Assembly: GCF_003573695.1 (NCBI RefSeq)
Contig: NW_020650971.1
Coordinates: 682,984-746,983, forward strand
Direction of reading: 5' to 3'
DNA: 64,000 bases
From: Papaver somniferum
Taxonomy: Eukaryota; Streptophyta; Magnoliopsida; Ranunculales; Papaveraceae
Both the position numbers and the translations under genes were made by a program. The notes under the pieces are model-generated. The model saw nothing but the letters and a program-made list of their open reading frames with translations. It was not told the DNA's origin and did no database searches. Positions 1 through 12,230 of the stretch are shown one piece after another; position 1 is the stretch's first letter; the number at the start of each line of letters is the position of its first letter.

Positions 1-659
1 TTCTATCAAAAAAAAGTTATCTACAATGTGATTTTACTCAGCCGTGCCTTTTTCTTTTAAAAAAACAAACTTATCTTGATAGTTTTTACCGTTTGTGAGA
101 ATTTGAAGTCGAGGTTATGAAGGTAATTGAAAAATTACAACCCCAACCACAGTAAGATGTAAACTCTTTCGGGATGTTCCCAAAAAGACAACGATTCCAT
201 CCTATGCACTGGTTCTATGCTTCTATTAGTATTAGGCTTTTGTCATTACTAGGTTTTTTATTTTTGTTATTCCGAAGAGAGATTAATAAAAACAAATTGA
301 GCAAAAACAAGTACACATCACTCTGAATTGGATATATATCATCCAATATCTCTAACCATTGCGCTCTATTGGTTTAAAAAATAATTATAAAAAAATGATC
401 TTTGTTTATTATTCATAAAATTGGTTAAAAAGATCAAAATCAATAATTTCTTGATGAAAAATACATCTAGATTTTGATACTGTTTAAATGGACAAAAATG
501 GACGTATGAATTTTCTTTGAATCGTGCATCTAGCATATAACGTGACCTTCTTTTTTTGAAGCATATTATGTGACGTCAGTGTCATTCAAAAATTAACTGT
601 AAAGTTATAAATTACACAATTTGCCATTTAGAGGAATAACGAAAAGATTTACATTAAAA

Positions 660-1000
660 AAAGCAAAATGAGCTAAATAATTCACATTCCGTAACAGAAG
701 AAATCGAACCCCTGATATTGTAATCAGTGTTGCTGCAACATGCCACCATACCAAAAATTCACTAGACATGGCTGCTTACGGCAAATGGCCAAAAAACCGA
801 TCACAAACTTTTTACAGGTATGGGTTGCTTACGAGAAATGTAACTTTTAGAATTTAATAACTTTTTTTGGCAAATGTGACTCGGATTCTTGCCCCGGTGA
901 TTTGCGCAGAGTGTACAAGACAACCAACTCAATGCTCATCGACTATGATTACTGAAATTTCACACCATAAAGATTGTAAGTAACTCTAGTGGTGCGTAAA
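660..1000 (-). repeat. family R repeat fragment, inverted copy
   Basis: Read on the minus strand, this stretch resembles the roughly 1-kb repeat found many times between 17.9 and 53 kb. The clearest block is around 715-775, where the word GTGTTGCTGCAACATG is followed by a block ending ACTAGACATGG. It corresponds to the reverse complement of the 23770-23850 type blocks. A related copy lies at 1997-2500. No coding capacity is seen, and the boundaries are approximate. Confidence 0.5.
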
Positions 1001-1140
1001 TCATTAATAACTAAACATTCTTCTATTTTGCATAACTAGCTAGATTCAAGTGAAAATCGGTAAAAAGTAAAAACTTGAACATTGATATTATCAATTGAGA
1101 TATTTTTTAATGATAAAAGTGGTTTTTTTTTTTCCGCATC

Positions 1141-1296
1141 CAGCAACAAATTGGGGAAGAAGTGTCCGTGACTCATCCGACATCACCACCAGTTCATACA
1201 AATAACCCAGAAACATACGAAAGAACAACTAGGATTCAACGATTTAATCAACAAAGGAAAACTCCATGTATTCTATATGAAATCGGAAGAAGATGA
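1141..1296 (+). other. short coding-like stretch, unidentified
   Basis: A 51-codon open stretch follows a T-rich tract and a possible splice acceptor (CCAG). Its composition (Gln, Glu, Thr, Pro, Arg rich, for example TSPPVHTNNPETYERTTR) looks more coding-like than its AT-rich surroundings. It ends at a TGA. It could be an exon or a decayed fragment of a copia integrase-RT linker. I do not recognise it and see no start codon or partner exon. The other open frame nearby, at 1378-1629, has no recognisable motif. Confidence 0.2.
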
Positions 1297-1996
1297 CTAT
1301 GAACTGAGCTTAATGATTATTTTCACATTACATATCTGATTCCGGTATTCTATACGATTCAAAGTCGGTCCCCAGCTATGTATCACCATACCGTCAATAT
1401 CGAACACATCTATTTTGGTGTGTCAGGCCATCTTGTCCTTGACGTGCCAATTGGTGATCCTACATTTCATTTCCGTTTGGATTCTAAAAGGAATTACATG
1501 ATACAATATCATTCAAAAATTATGTCAATGGAATCTTCTCAAAATCACTTCTATTCATCTTTAAATTTGTTACCGTGGTATTATTTATCCATAATAGCAA
1601 GTATTTTGGTGGAATTCAAGACTAGGTAATCCAATCCCATATAGTGAGCGTGATTCTTTATGACAAATAAAAATATTTGAACTCTGTGTGATTAATATTT
1701 TTGATCCCTAGGACCCCCGCCCCCAGCGCAGTAGATTGGCATTTGGGGACAAAAACCAAAGTAATTAAATTACCTCAATTAAATATTAATTTTTCTTTTG
1801 ATGTGAGTCAGATTTTTTGGAATTCAATTCCAAGAATTAATAGATTAGATGTAGATTTAAAATGTACGAAAAGCTAATTTATTTAGCATGTTAAAAACAT
1901 ACGATTCAATAAGATTCACACTTTAATAAACAATTCGATTTCCAAAATTAAAAAATAATTCGCTGAACGATTTACTATTCACAGTGAATACATGGA

Positions 1997-2500
1997 GTGT
2001 TGCTGCAACATGTCACCATCTCAAAAATTCACTAGACGTGGACCGTGTTGGGTGCATGGCTATAAAACGGATCACAAACTTTAGATGGATATGTATCTTC
2101 CTCGTCATCTAGTACCACTGTGGGTCTAGGCACCAGGGAGTGGGAATGATGTGCAAACTTTATGCAAAGGTTTTGTCAAATTATAGATTCATATCATTTG
2201 ATATGATATAAACCAATAGGAGATGAAACACTGATTAACAGGTTTTTCATGTCCATCAAAAGAACCGACCGTTTTGCATGTCTATGTACTTATAAATTGG
2301 CTCAAAACGAATTGTTTTATATGGTCTAGTTTTATCGGTTCTGACTTTTGCTTAAGAAGTACTCATTTTGATAAACGAATCCGAAAGTTGGGATGATGGA
2401 GATGATTGACAACATCCAACTTAAGAGAAATGTAACTTGTATAATTTAATAACTTTTGCGAATGTGGTTTGGATTTTTTCCCTGGTGGTTATTGATCCGA
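1997..2500 (-). repeat. family R repeat, second inverted copy
   Basis: This block shares its ends with the 728-905 block: GTGTTGCTGCAACATG at the left and GAGAAATGTAACTT...TTTAATAACTTTT at the right. It holds about 300 extra bases in the middle (roughly 2100-2390). The word GGGTCTAGGCACCAGGGAG at 2120-2140 is the near reverse complement of CTCCCTGGTGCCTAGATCC at 23671, which ties it to family R in opposite orientation. Confidence 0.5.
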
Positions 2501-3083
2501 GATGCAAACACCAAAGGATAAGAAGATGAAGAATAAGAATCTTTGTATAGATGGAGTAGAGTATTAGATACTATGTCCTTAAGAAGAAATTGGAACCACT
2601 CCGGTGTTAACGGGTCTTACTTGTGAAACGTCTTCCAGAATACAACGGTCTTTTTTCCTCGGGTATATGCACTCTCGATGAAACAACGAACCAAATCTAT
2701 TGTTTATCTCTTAATACCGTGGAAAAAATGAATGCAAGTGAAATCAAATTTTTGGTGTGTGCTTTTTTTATTTTTAGGATGAAATATGAGTGGGGTTTAT
2801 ATACTTGATTAATGTCTCTTTGCGGAGAGTCACATCTCTTGAAAATAATCCCTTCATGGAGAGTTGGAAGGGTTTTATTAGTATTAGGACATAACTATAT
2901 TTTAGGTTATTAAAGTTATGTTAGGAAGAGGTTTTCATATCGTGTAAGTGTTATGTCGTGTTGACCAAGTCTATGGAAGTATAAATATAATTTGTAAGTT
3001 TTGTTTCATGCTGACCAAGTCTATGGATGTGTAAATATCTTGAATACCTAATGAGAAAGTCAGAACTTATCGCGAATTTAATA
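2500..3083 (+). repeat. probable 5' LTR remnant of the interrupted copia element
   Basis: It lies directly upstream of a degenerate initiator-Met tRNA primer site at 3084, where the 5' LTR of a copia element is expected. The copia coding region resumes at 13638, beyond the Athila insertion. The start cannot be placed, because the matching 3' LTR is missing. A local direct duplication is visible inside: TGACCAAGTCTATGGA occurs near 2962 and again near 3011, each time followed by a TAAATAT tail. Confidence 0.4.
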
Positions 3084-3100
3084 TGGCATTGAGAGTCTGG
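3084..3100 (+). other. degenerate primer-binding site of the copia element
   Basis: TGGCATTGAGAGTCTGG resembles the standard plant copia primer site TGGTATCAGAGCCTGG, which pairs with initiator methionine tRNA. Its last five bases are the left half of the Athila target duplication (TCTGG against CCTGG on the right). Confidence 0.6.
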
Positions 3101-4614
3101 TGATAGACGCATTTATGTGTCTGATTTGTCCTCAATGTTTCGTATTGTGAGTACTCGATTTTATATTTATTATAGTTTTTTGTGTGTTTGCAGGTATTTT
3201 TTGGAAATAACTATTGTTGGAAAATTCGGCTCGAAAAGTTGCTCGGAGCATCCCAGTAGGACAATTGCTATACGGACCCCCACTTTTGCTAAGGAGCACC
3301 CTGGGCTATGTACAACCCAATTTCATTCTCAGTACCCACCTGCTAAGGGCACCCCTACTCTGGATAGGGGCACCCTCTTCTTCTTCCACGTTTAAACAGA
3401 TTTTGCCAGGAAAAAAATTCTTTTGAACTGCAAAAATTAGGGTTGAGATTTTGACGATGTTCTACAGAGACTAAATGGCTGAAACTTCATGGGTAGTCGT
3501 GATTTTTCATAACAGGCCTGGTATGGGCTTTTGGGCCGATCAGAATTGGCTGAATCGTGTCATGGAGCAAAACAGGAGAGTACGTGCAAAGAGGGAAGAT
3601 GTTCACGCGTCTGCTGTTGCTGGGGGAGTTTGGAATGTGCTGGGAAAATGCTAGAGGCGTGTAAGAGTTAAACAAGGAGAGTTTGCAGCTGTAAAACGCG
3701 TAACAAGCTAAAACAGGAAAGAAAATATCCGAAAATATTTTCTTTCACTGCCGAGAATTTGTGAAGTTATGGAGGAGATTCGATGTATCTTTCGGGTATA
3801 AATAGAGTCCCTTGGGTCATAAAACGGGGAATGGAGAGTTTGGGAAGGATTTGGAACATCACAGAGGCGAAATACGATCACCAGAGAAACCTGCTGCTGC
3901 TGCTGCCATTGAAGAACACGAAGAACATAAGACCTCAAGAAGCAGTCTTATTTTTCTATAGTTATTGCGACTGTTCTGCGACACTCTTAGAATTACAGTA
4001 ACAATGACACATCCTATGTATCGTTCTTTGGTTTGTAACAAATATAATTGTTACAAACCCGGTTTGAATTATTTCTCCCTTTTCATCATTTTTAAACCAT
4101 TTTTGAGCAATGAAATCGAATTCCGAGTGTGTTTCCAACATGATGAGAGGCTAAATTCTCGCTTAACCAAAGCAATGGGTGAAGCTATTTACACATGAAT
4201 AATGGGTAACAATTTCATTTTCTCTAAATTTTAATTATAATTCACTCAATCACTGGTTTTGTAGAGTTTTTAAATGTTTACATAATTTTCTTAATTACTT
4301 GTGATTCAATTTGATAGATTATACTTTGATTAATCAATTGATAGTCTATGCTTAGGGAATACAATTAATATTTGAGAATATGTGTGATTATTTGTGAATT
4401 AAGAAATAAGGGACTTAAAAGATAATTAGAGTTTTGGATTATTTGTCATAATTTATTCATGTGTAATAGTGAAATCTAGCGTCTTGGTTACTTTTAATAT
4501 CTTGAGATCAATTTTGCAACAAGTTTTCTATTTTTAAGTTTTATAAATCCAAAATCTTTTGATTTCACAAATCTCAACGAACTTATTACTACAACTCAAT
4601 TGAAAATCACATCA
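3101..4614 (+). repeat. Athila 5' LTR
   Basis: This 1514-bp copy matches 12231-13637 along its length. It begins TGATAGACGCATTTATGTG and ends AAAATCACATCA. It keeps a segment of about 107 bp (roughly 3555-3670) that is absent from the 3' LTR. A TATA-like GGGTATAAATAG lies near 3797, a plausible start for element transcription. The roughly 60-95 residue open frames inside are LTR sequence, not genes. Confidence 0.92.
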
Positions 4615-4619
4615 ATTTT

Positions 4620-4637
4620 TGGCGCCGCCGACGCGGA
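4620..4637 (+). other. primer-binding site, tRNA-Asp type
   Basis: TGGCGCCGCCGACGCGGA starts five bases after the 5' LTR. Athila and related gypsy elements usually carry TGGCGCCGTTGCCGGGGA, complementary to the 3' end of tRNA-Asp. The first eight bases match exactly and the rest is degraded. Confidence 0.75.
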
Positions 4638-5695
4638 TTTGTGTTTAGGCTAGAGTTTTTAGATTTATTTATTTTTTAGTTTTTTTATTTGTTTGTTCTA
4701 CTTTACGTTTTTGGGTTTTTGTCTTTTTACTACAGATTCTGGAATTTGGAGCGAAAAAAATTAAATATTTAGAGTAAAAGCAAAGCGAAAGGAGCGAAAG
4801 AAAAGAGGAATAACAATTAATTAAAAAGAGAGAGAGAGAGACATTTTTTTTTAATTTTCTTAGAATATTTTTTTTAGATTATCTTTTTCTTTTGCACTAT
4901 ATTTTTGGACTGTGGACTTTGGGACTTTATTTTTTTTTAATCCTACGGAAGGATAGTTTAAATATCAACTGTTTGCAGAGAAGGACGGCGATTACGATAT
5001 CGCCTCGGCCCCTCGGGTTCGTACATGACATAGGAGTCGTGGCCCGAGTCGACTTCAGCGGTTCTTCGCCCGTCTGGTATGGGTGGTAAGTTTTTCGAAA
5101 CACCCGCGAATCCCCTGTCAGCGGGTTTACTGTATTCCTTCGTTTGCATATATGATGAGGAATTGAAAACGACTTCTTTAATTTCCTAGTAAAGGGCAAG
5201 GACTGGCCATACAAGATAAGGGTTCAGATTTCATCACCGTTCTCTTCTTGCCCGCCTTAGAAAAAACGAAACCAAAAGCGAACCTAAGCCTAAAATTTTG
5301 ACTAGAACGAGACTTATAGGGTAACGAGATTAATAGGAAAGTCGTTCGAAAAATATTGGTTACTCTTTTGAGCATAATTTGAAGTTCATGATGGTTTTTG
5401 TGAGTTGAATACGCCGCCTTGTAATGCCGGTGACGCCTTGGGTATCAAATCTCCACGCAGCTTCCCTCGTCTCTATTCAACTTATTTTAACTCGGATTTA
5501 TTCCAGAGAGGTTTGCTCAGATTGTAACGAGTTCCTTTTCGAATTAATAGAAGCTAGTATAGAAACAATCTAAGTGGAGTCATCATGCTTTTTGTTTGCT
5601 AGAAATCTTTAGGTTTGCTTTGGTGGAGTCATCCTGCTTTGTGTTTGCTTAGAACCTCCCTTCCTTTAGGATTCTTTTATTTGTTTTTCTAGTGT
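4638..5695 (+). other. Athila untranslated leader
   Basis: About 1 kb lies between the primer site and the first gag codon. It is T-rich with a purine-rich patch holding a short (AG)n run near 4830-4843. Open frames on both strands here are shorter than 100 codons and match nothing I recognise. The leader probably holds packaging signals, but none can be pointed to. Confidence 0.6.
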
Positions 5696-7076
5696 ATGCC
5701 TGAGGTCATTAGAGAACGGACTTGGAAAAGAGATAATCTAGGTCGATTGATGAGTGAAAAACCTAGTAGTTCTTCTTGTGGAAGCGGGGAGCTCGAAGAC
5801 TCTTATTTTGAGAGCCATGTTTTTGGAAACTTCAGTTTTGAGAATCTTTCTCTTCGTGAGGAAAATACCCTTAGTAATTCACATGTGCCAGCGATGGCAA
5901 CTTTGAAAGATTACATGTTCCCAACTAGGTCCACCCGAGACTCGTGCATTAAATTGCCAGCCACTACGACTAATTTCGAAATAAAACCTAGTATTCTTCA
6001 GATGATCCCTATATTCTTAGGTAAAGATGATGAGAACCCTTATTTTCATATTAGGGACTTTGAGGAAATTTGTGGGACAATTAGAATAAAATACCTTACT
6101 GATGAAGTCTTGAAACTTAAGATGTTTCCCTTTTCCTTGAGAGATAAAGCCAAGACCTGGCTGAACAACCTACCATATGAATCCATTGAAACATGGCAGG
6201 AACTTATTGCTGCTTTCTATATGAAATTCTACCCTAAGCATAAAACTACGTCTGTTAGGCAGAAAATTAGTGCTAGTGTACAACAATAGGGAGAGTCTCT
6301 TTATAGGTTTTTAGAGAGATTCAATGATCTCTTATCCCAGTGTCCTCACCATGGATTTGATAAGATGAAACTCATAGAGATTATTTATGATGGTTTAGAC
6401 TAATCAACCAAAGCCATGGTTGAGTCTATGTGCGCTGGTGAGTTCACTAGTAAAAGTGCTGATGATGCTTTACCTTCTTAGGAGCTGTCGCTGAAAAATC
6501 CCAACAGTGGGAGTCTTGTGTTGAACCCCCCAAAAGACTCTTGGTCAATAGAAGTAGCACCAATGTGGTAGATACAAGCTTCGGATCTGATGCTAAGTTT
6601 TCTACTTTGTCTAGAAGGTTAGAAGCTTTGGAATTGAATCATCCTAAACATAGGTCTCTTGTTGAACCCGATGATAGGTTTAGAGCCTCTCAAGTGTCTA
6701 GTTGTGGAGTAGAACCCAATAACTCGTTTTTGGAAGGTCAGGTTAGTGAAGAGCAAGCCCATGCTGTCTATAACAATGCTAGGTTTGAGAACCGTCAGAA
6801 TTTTGACCCATACTCAGAGACTTACAACCCTGGTTGGAGAAACCATCCTAATTTTTCTTCGTCCAAGGGTCAGAATCAAAGACAGTCTAGTAATTCTCAG
6901 CCTCCCCAAGGTTTTGGTTATGCTAAGAACTCTTCAGGTCAACCCCAATTTCAGAATGAGAAAAATATCTCCACCTTAGAAGAAACCCCTACTATGTTAG
7001 GAAAGAACCATGAGATGTTATCAAAGAACCACTATGGTTTTTAAGAAGAAACCAGGCAGAATTTTAAGAACAGCCT
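5696..7076 (+). pseudogene. gag: Athila gag, broken
   Basis: This is the capsid/nucleocapsid region of the element. The retrotransposon-gag core is clear in the first frame: FPFSLRDKAKTWLNNLPYES followed by a Trp-Gln-Glu-Leu...Phe-Tyr-Pro-Lys block, as in Athila gag. The frame opened at ATG 5696 is broken by TAG at 6287 and TAA at 6401. A one-base loss near 6470-6472 shifts to the frame that reads EKSQQWESCVEPPKR and continues to TAA at 7042. A second shift near 7077 leads into the protease frame. The C-terminal half is rich in Asn, Gln and Ser. No CCHC knuckle is visible. The stops look like single-base changes from Gln-type codons, so this is a decayed copy. Confidence 0.85.
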
Positions 7077-8404
7077 CTTGCTAACTTAGAACTTCAAGTC
7101 GGCCAAATAGCTAAGTTTCTTAGTGAAAGAGAAAATGGAAGGTTCCCTGGTCAAACTGAGCCTAACACTAAAGGAGAGAAATCGTACAATCATGTGAATT
7201 CTATAACAACTCTTAGGAGTGGAAAGAAAGTTGACAATAAGGTTGCCATGCCTGATAGTGAACATGTTGTAGTTCACTCTTCTGAGCCAGAAAATGAGGA
7301 GACTGATAGAGTCTCCAAAGAGACCAATGAGGGTCCTGTTAAGCCCGACTTTGTTCCCAGAGCCCCGTTCCCCCAGCTGCTTGTTCCAACTAAGAGGGAG
7401 TCCAACTTTAATGATATATTGGATGTTTTTAAGAAGGTTACCATCAACCTCCCATTGTTAGATGCGATTAAGAAGATTCCCGCTTATGCCAAGTTTCTTA
7501 AGGATATGTGTACGCGAAAGCGAAAACTTAGTGTCCAGAAGAAAGCCTTCCTAGCTAGTCATGTGAGTTCTATTATTCAGAATACCACTACTCCTAAGTA
7601 TAAAGACCCAGGGTCCCCTACTATTTCTTGCACAATAGGTAAATACCGTGTCGAGAAAGCTTTGCTTGACTTAGGAGCCAGTGTGAACTTACTCCCATAC
7701 CATGTATACCTCAATCTAGGACTTGGTGAGATGAAACCTACCCAGATGACACTTCATTTAGATGATAGGTCCATTAAAATTCCTCTTGGTGTGATCGACG
7801 ACGTTCTTATTGAGGTCGACAAGTTTATTTATCAAGTGGATTTTGTTATCCTAGATACCCAACCTGTCCCTGACCCAGAGAACCAAGTACCAGTGATTTT
7901 AGGTCGCCCTTTTTTAGCTACATCCAACGCGATCATTAACTGTCGAAATTGTATTATGAATTTGTCTTTTGGTAATATGACTATTGAGCTGAACATTTTT
8001 AATATTAGTAAGCTACCCTCTGAACTAGATGACTCGAGCATAGAAGAGGTGAACATGATAGGAACATTAGTCGAGGAGTCATTACCAAACACTTTGTTAG
8101 AAGATCCATTAGAGAAATATCTAGCCCACTTTGGGATTGATTTTGATGATGATGATGTGATTAATGAGGTGAATGCTTTGTTAGATTCAACCCCTTTGAT
8201 AGACACTAGTAATGGCTAGAAACCTAAGTTCGAACCTCTACCCGTTTCTAAGTCTACCCTAGTTCCTTCGTTAGAAAAGCCTCATAAGTTGGACCTTAAA
8301 CCATTACCAGATTCCCTGAAGTATGTGTTTTGAGGCCCATCTGAAACTTTACCTGCGATTATAGCATCCGACTTGGATAGTGATCAGGAAAGTAGGCTAG
8401 TGCT
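7077..8404 (+). pseudogene. Athila aspartic protease and linker, broken
   Basis: This frame holds the retropepsin-type domain that would process the polyprotein. The active-site motif is read as LLDLGASVNLLPYHVY near 7665-7710; Athila families typically carry this D-L-G-A-S form. The second conserved block VILGRPFLATSNAIINC (about 7892-7942) is the flap/C-terminal signature. The frame is open from 7077 to TAG at 8217 (probably from a Trp codon), runs on in frame to TGA 8331, then shifts by one near 8400 into the RT frame. An acidic tail (DDSSIEEVN) precedes the stop. Confidence 0.85.
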
Positions 8405-9835
8405 GTCCTTCAGAATAACAAGGAATCTTTAGGGTGGACCATAACAAACATTAAGGGTATAAGTCCTACTGATTATATGAATCATATCTATTTAGAGAGT
8501 GACACCAAACCTTCTAGGGAGATGCAACGTAGACTGAACCCTAATATGAAAGAAGTAGTTCGAACCGAGGCTCTTAAGCTGTTAGATGCAGGCATTATCT
8601 ACCCCATTTCAGATAGTAAGTGGGTCAGCCCCGTTCAGGTTGCTCCCAAGAAATCCGGTATTATTGTAGTCCAGAATGATAACAATGAGTTAATCCCAAC
8701 CCGAGTGACCACGGGTTGGCGTGTATGTATTGATTATAGGAAATTAAACAAGATCACTAGGAAGGACCACTTTCCCATTCCCTTCATCGACCAAATGCTA
8801 GAGAGATTAGCTGGACGTAGCCATTATTGCTTTTTAGATGAATACTGCGGTTATAATCAGGTTGTTATAGCCCCAGAATACCAAGAGAAAACCACTTTTA
8901 CCTGTCCCTTTGGTACATTTGCGTATTGACGTATGCCATTCGGGCTATGTAATGCTCATGCGACCTTTCATCGTTGTATGTTGAGCATATTTTCTGACAT
9001 GGTAGAACGGTTCTTAAAGGTCTTTATGGATGATTTTTCAGTGTTTGGTTCGTCTTTCGATGAGTGCTTGCATCATTTGTCATTAGTTTTGACTAGGTGT
9101 AAGGAAAATAATTTAGTGCTTAATTGGGAAAGATGTCACTTCATGGTTCGTTCAGGAATTGTTCTAGGAAATATCGTATCTTCAAAGGGTATAGAGGTAG
9201 ATATATCCAAAGTTAACTTTATTAAAACTTTACAGGTCCAAAAAATCGTAAAAGACATTAGGTTATTCTTAGGGCATGCAGGTTTTTATCGCCGATTCAT
9301 TAAGGATTTTAGCTTGATTTCTAGACCTCTTTGCAATTTTCTTGCAAAAGACGTTAAGTTTGTCTTTGATGATGCTTGTTTAGAGGCTTTTGAGAAGCTT
9401 AAGAATTGACTCACTAACACACCCATAGTCCAGGCACCCAACTGGAACCTACCCTTTGAGATCATGTGCGATGCTTCAGATTATGCTATTGGTCTTGTGC
9501 TAGGTCAGCGAGAAAAAAAATTACTTCATGTGATTTATTATGCTATCATAACTCTGAATGACGCCCAATTGAACTATACCACTACCGAGAAAGAACCGTT
9601 AGCCATTGTGTTTTCCTTAGACAAGTTTAGACCCTATCTCTTAGGTTCTAAGATCGTAATATATATTGATTATGCTGCATTAAAATATCTTCTTTCTAAA
9701 AAGGATACGAAACCTAGATTGATTAGGTGGATCCTTTTGTTGCAAAAGTTTTCTTCAGACATTAGAGACAAAAAGGGTGTCGAAAATGTAGTAGCAGACC
9801 ACTTGTCTAGGCTAGTCGTTGATTCCCCTGATGAT
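8405..9835 (+). pseudogene. pol: Athila reverse transcriptase and RNase H, broken
   Basis: The RT reads PNMKEVVRTEALKLLDAG, GWRVCIDYRKLNK, MPFGLCNA and the catalytic FMDD box at 9023-9034, followed by FSVFGSSFDECL. The RNase H domain follows: [11 protein letters not shown] (Asp at 9470), TTEKE (Glu), an Asp in [11 protein letters not shown] and ADHLSR (Asp), so all four acidic positions are present. In-frame TGA codons at 8927 (CGA to TGA at the Arg-Met-Pro-Phe-Gly block) and 9407 split the frame. Apart from these, the frame is continuous with the integrase downstream. Confidence 0.88.
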
Positions 9836-11086
9836 TCCATTCCTATAAGGGATAGCTTTCCTGATGAACAACTGTTCTTTGTTACCCACTTACCTTGGTA
9901 TGAAAATATGGTGAACTATCTTGTTACTGGTCGAATGCCCCAACATTGGGGTAAACAAGATCATTTTAGGTTTTTAGCCGAGGTGAAGCACTCCTTTTGG
10001 GATGATCCTTATTTGTTTAAGTATTGTCCAGACCAGATTATTAGGAGATGTATACATGAGAGTTACTAGTCCAGTATTATTTCCTTTTGTCATGATCATG
10101 CTTGTGGGGGTCACTTTAGTGCTAAGAAGACTTCTGCTACGATGTTGCAGTGTGGATTCTATTGGACTTCGTTATTTAAAGACTCTCATAGTCACCGTGT
10201 TAGTTGTGAGCGTTTCCAGAAGTTGGGAACCATTTCCCGTAGGAACATGATGCCCTTGAACCTTATTTTAGTTGTTGAGGTATTTGATGTGTGGGGTATT
10301 GACTTTATGGGTCGGTTTCCTGATTCTTTTGGTAACCTTTACATACTTGTCGCTGTAGACTATGTATCTAACTGGATTGAGGCGGTTGCGTGTAAAACCA
10401 ATGACCATAGAGTTGTGATTGAGTTCTTGAAAAATAATATACTTTCACGTTTTGGTACACCACGAGCTATAATTAGTGATGGAGGGTCGCACTTTTGTAA
10501 TGGACCTTTTAGGATTTTGATGAAGAAATATGGTATTACACATAAGGTAGCTACCCCGTATCATCCACGGATTCCAATAGGGAGATAAGACTGGTCATCC
10601 AGGCTTACTGATGCCTTATGGTCTTATCGTATGACGTTTAAGACCCCCATTGGAATGTCACCTTATCGACTTGTGTATGGCAAGGCATGTCACTTACCTG
10701 TTGAGTTAGAACATAGAGCTTATTGGGCTGTTAAGCAGCTAAATATTTCACTTGAAAAGGCAGGAGCCCATAGGAAACTCCAGCTCAATGAGTTGGAAGA
10801 GATTCGCATAGATGCTTACGATAGTGCGAAGGAGCATAAGAACAAAATGAAACTTGTGCATGATAAGAATATTTTAAGAAAGTCATTTTCTCCTGGGAAC
10901 TTACATTCTCGGTGGACGAGTCCTTTTATTGTTCGCACTGTCTTTCCTCATGGAGCTGTTGAGATCGAGACACCAGATGGTAGTAGTTCTTCGAAGGTTA
11001 ACGGTCATAGATTGAAACCCTTTTTAGAGCCTTTTCCTACAGGTGATGTTGAGGAGGTCCCTCTGGAGGACCCTGTTTACCCTTGA
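9836..11086 (+). pseudogene. Athila integrase, deleted at the catalytic Glu
   Basis: This is in the same frame as RT. The zinc-binding HHCC region is recognisable (HDHACGGHF ... SCERFQ), but the last Cys is Phe. The core keeps the first Asp ([20 protein letters not shown]) and the second Asp (IISDGGSHF). After [10 protein letters not shown] the sequence jumps to [20 protein letters not shown], so the 25-30 residues that normally hold the catalytic Glu are deleted. TAG at 10067 and TAA at 10586 also interrupt it. The C-terminal part ([21 protein letters not shown], then a basic GPY-like region) is open to TGA 11084. DNA strand transfer would be impossible. Confidence 0.88.
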
Positions 11087-12215
11087 TTGACCATCGAGGC
11101 GATTGTATGTTGTATATTAGTTTTTGATTTCTCTCTTCACCCAGGTACTATCTTTATGAGTTCTCTCTTTATTGATTCCTCATGTTACCTTACTTTTTGT
11201 TATTGCTCTTTCATTAGAAACATTGTGGACAATGTTATATTTAAGTTTGGGGGTAGGGAAGAAACTTTTTGTTAGCTTTTAGTTGCAATAAATAAACTCC
11301 AGAGCCTAGAAATTTATGCTTATTAAGGTTGGAACTAACCAATCTAAGTGGATGAGAACATCTTGGTTGTAGGAGTTGAGAAACCAATCTGATTAGATGG
11401 AAACATCTAAAGAGTCTATTCATAAAAGCACAGAGCTCAGGTGTTAGAATTAAAAAAGAAACATGGTAGTTTCGCCATATCTCGTTGAATCCTAATCCTT
11501 ATGTTTTTATTTTTTAAGTGACTCGGTGGGGCACACGATTCAAGTTGTTACCTTTGGTAGGGTGAATTAGGGTGATTGAGATACAAAAAAAAAAAATGAG
11601 ACCAGACCATCAGTCAAACCGGAATAAATTCAATAAAGTCGACCACTGGTGCCCTTGTATATGCCAGTTGTGTTGACCTAGAGTTAGGTTTATCGACCAC
11701 TGGATGTGTATGCCAGTTGTGTTGATATTAGTCAGACCGGTATCTCATTCCATTAGGATAGGTTCATCTTGGCAGAGGCCTTCTGACAGATATGGGAAAC
11801 ACCGTTCACTTTAAACCATCTACTTTTCTCTTTATCCATCTACTTAATATTTACATGTGATTGGTTGACTCCGGTTATGATGTTCAGAAACTATCTGAGT
11901 AGAGCTCTGTCACTTATATATGAATTTTAGTATGCTGAGTGCAAACTCGTGTACAACAATTGGAATTTCGCAACAGGGTACTTCCTCCTATAATCAATGA
12001 TTGTATGCCAACCAAGGAGATTCTTTAGTGCCTTCCAAGGTTCTGCATAGATAGATAGGGTCTAGAGTAAAGGTTTTGTGGGTACACCTCTGGTAAACCC
12101 TCCAGAGACAACACTCCGCCGATAGGGCCACCTAGCGGTTTAATGGCTAGCTACACGTGCTTAGTGTAGTCATTTGATTTTCCAAATTAGTTTTGCTCGA
12201 GGACTAGCAAATAAT
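11087..12215 (+). other. Athila 3' non-coding spacer
   Basis: About 1.1 kb lies between the integrase stop and the polypurine tract. No env-like frame survives. At 11243-11259 a polypurine-like AAGTTTGGGGGTAGGGA almost repeats the true tract at 12216. The block 11640-11730 contains two partial repeats of TCGACCACTGG...TGCCAGTTGTGTTGA. Confidence 0.7.
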
Positions 12216-12230
12216 AAGTTTGGGGGTATT
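12216..12230 (+). other. Athila polypurine tract
   Basis: AAGTTTGGGGGTATT directly precedes the 3' LTR. This is the usual position and wording of the plus-strand primer in Athila-like elements. Confidence 0.8.
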
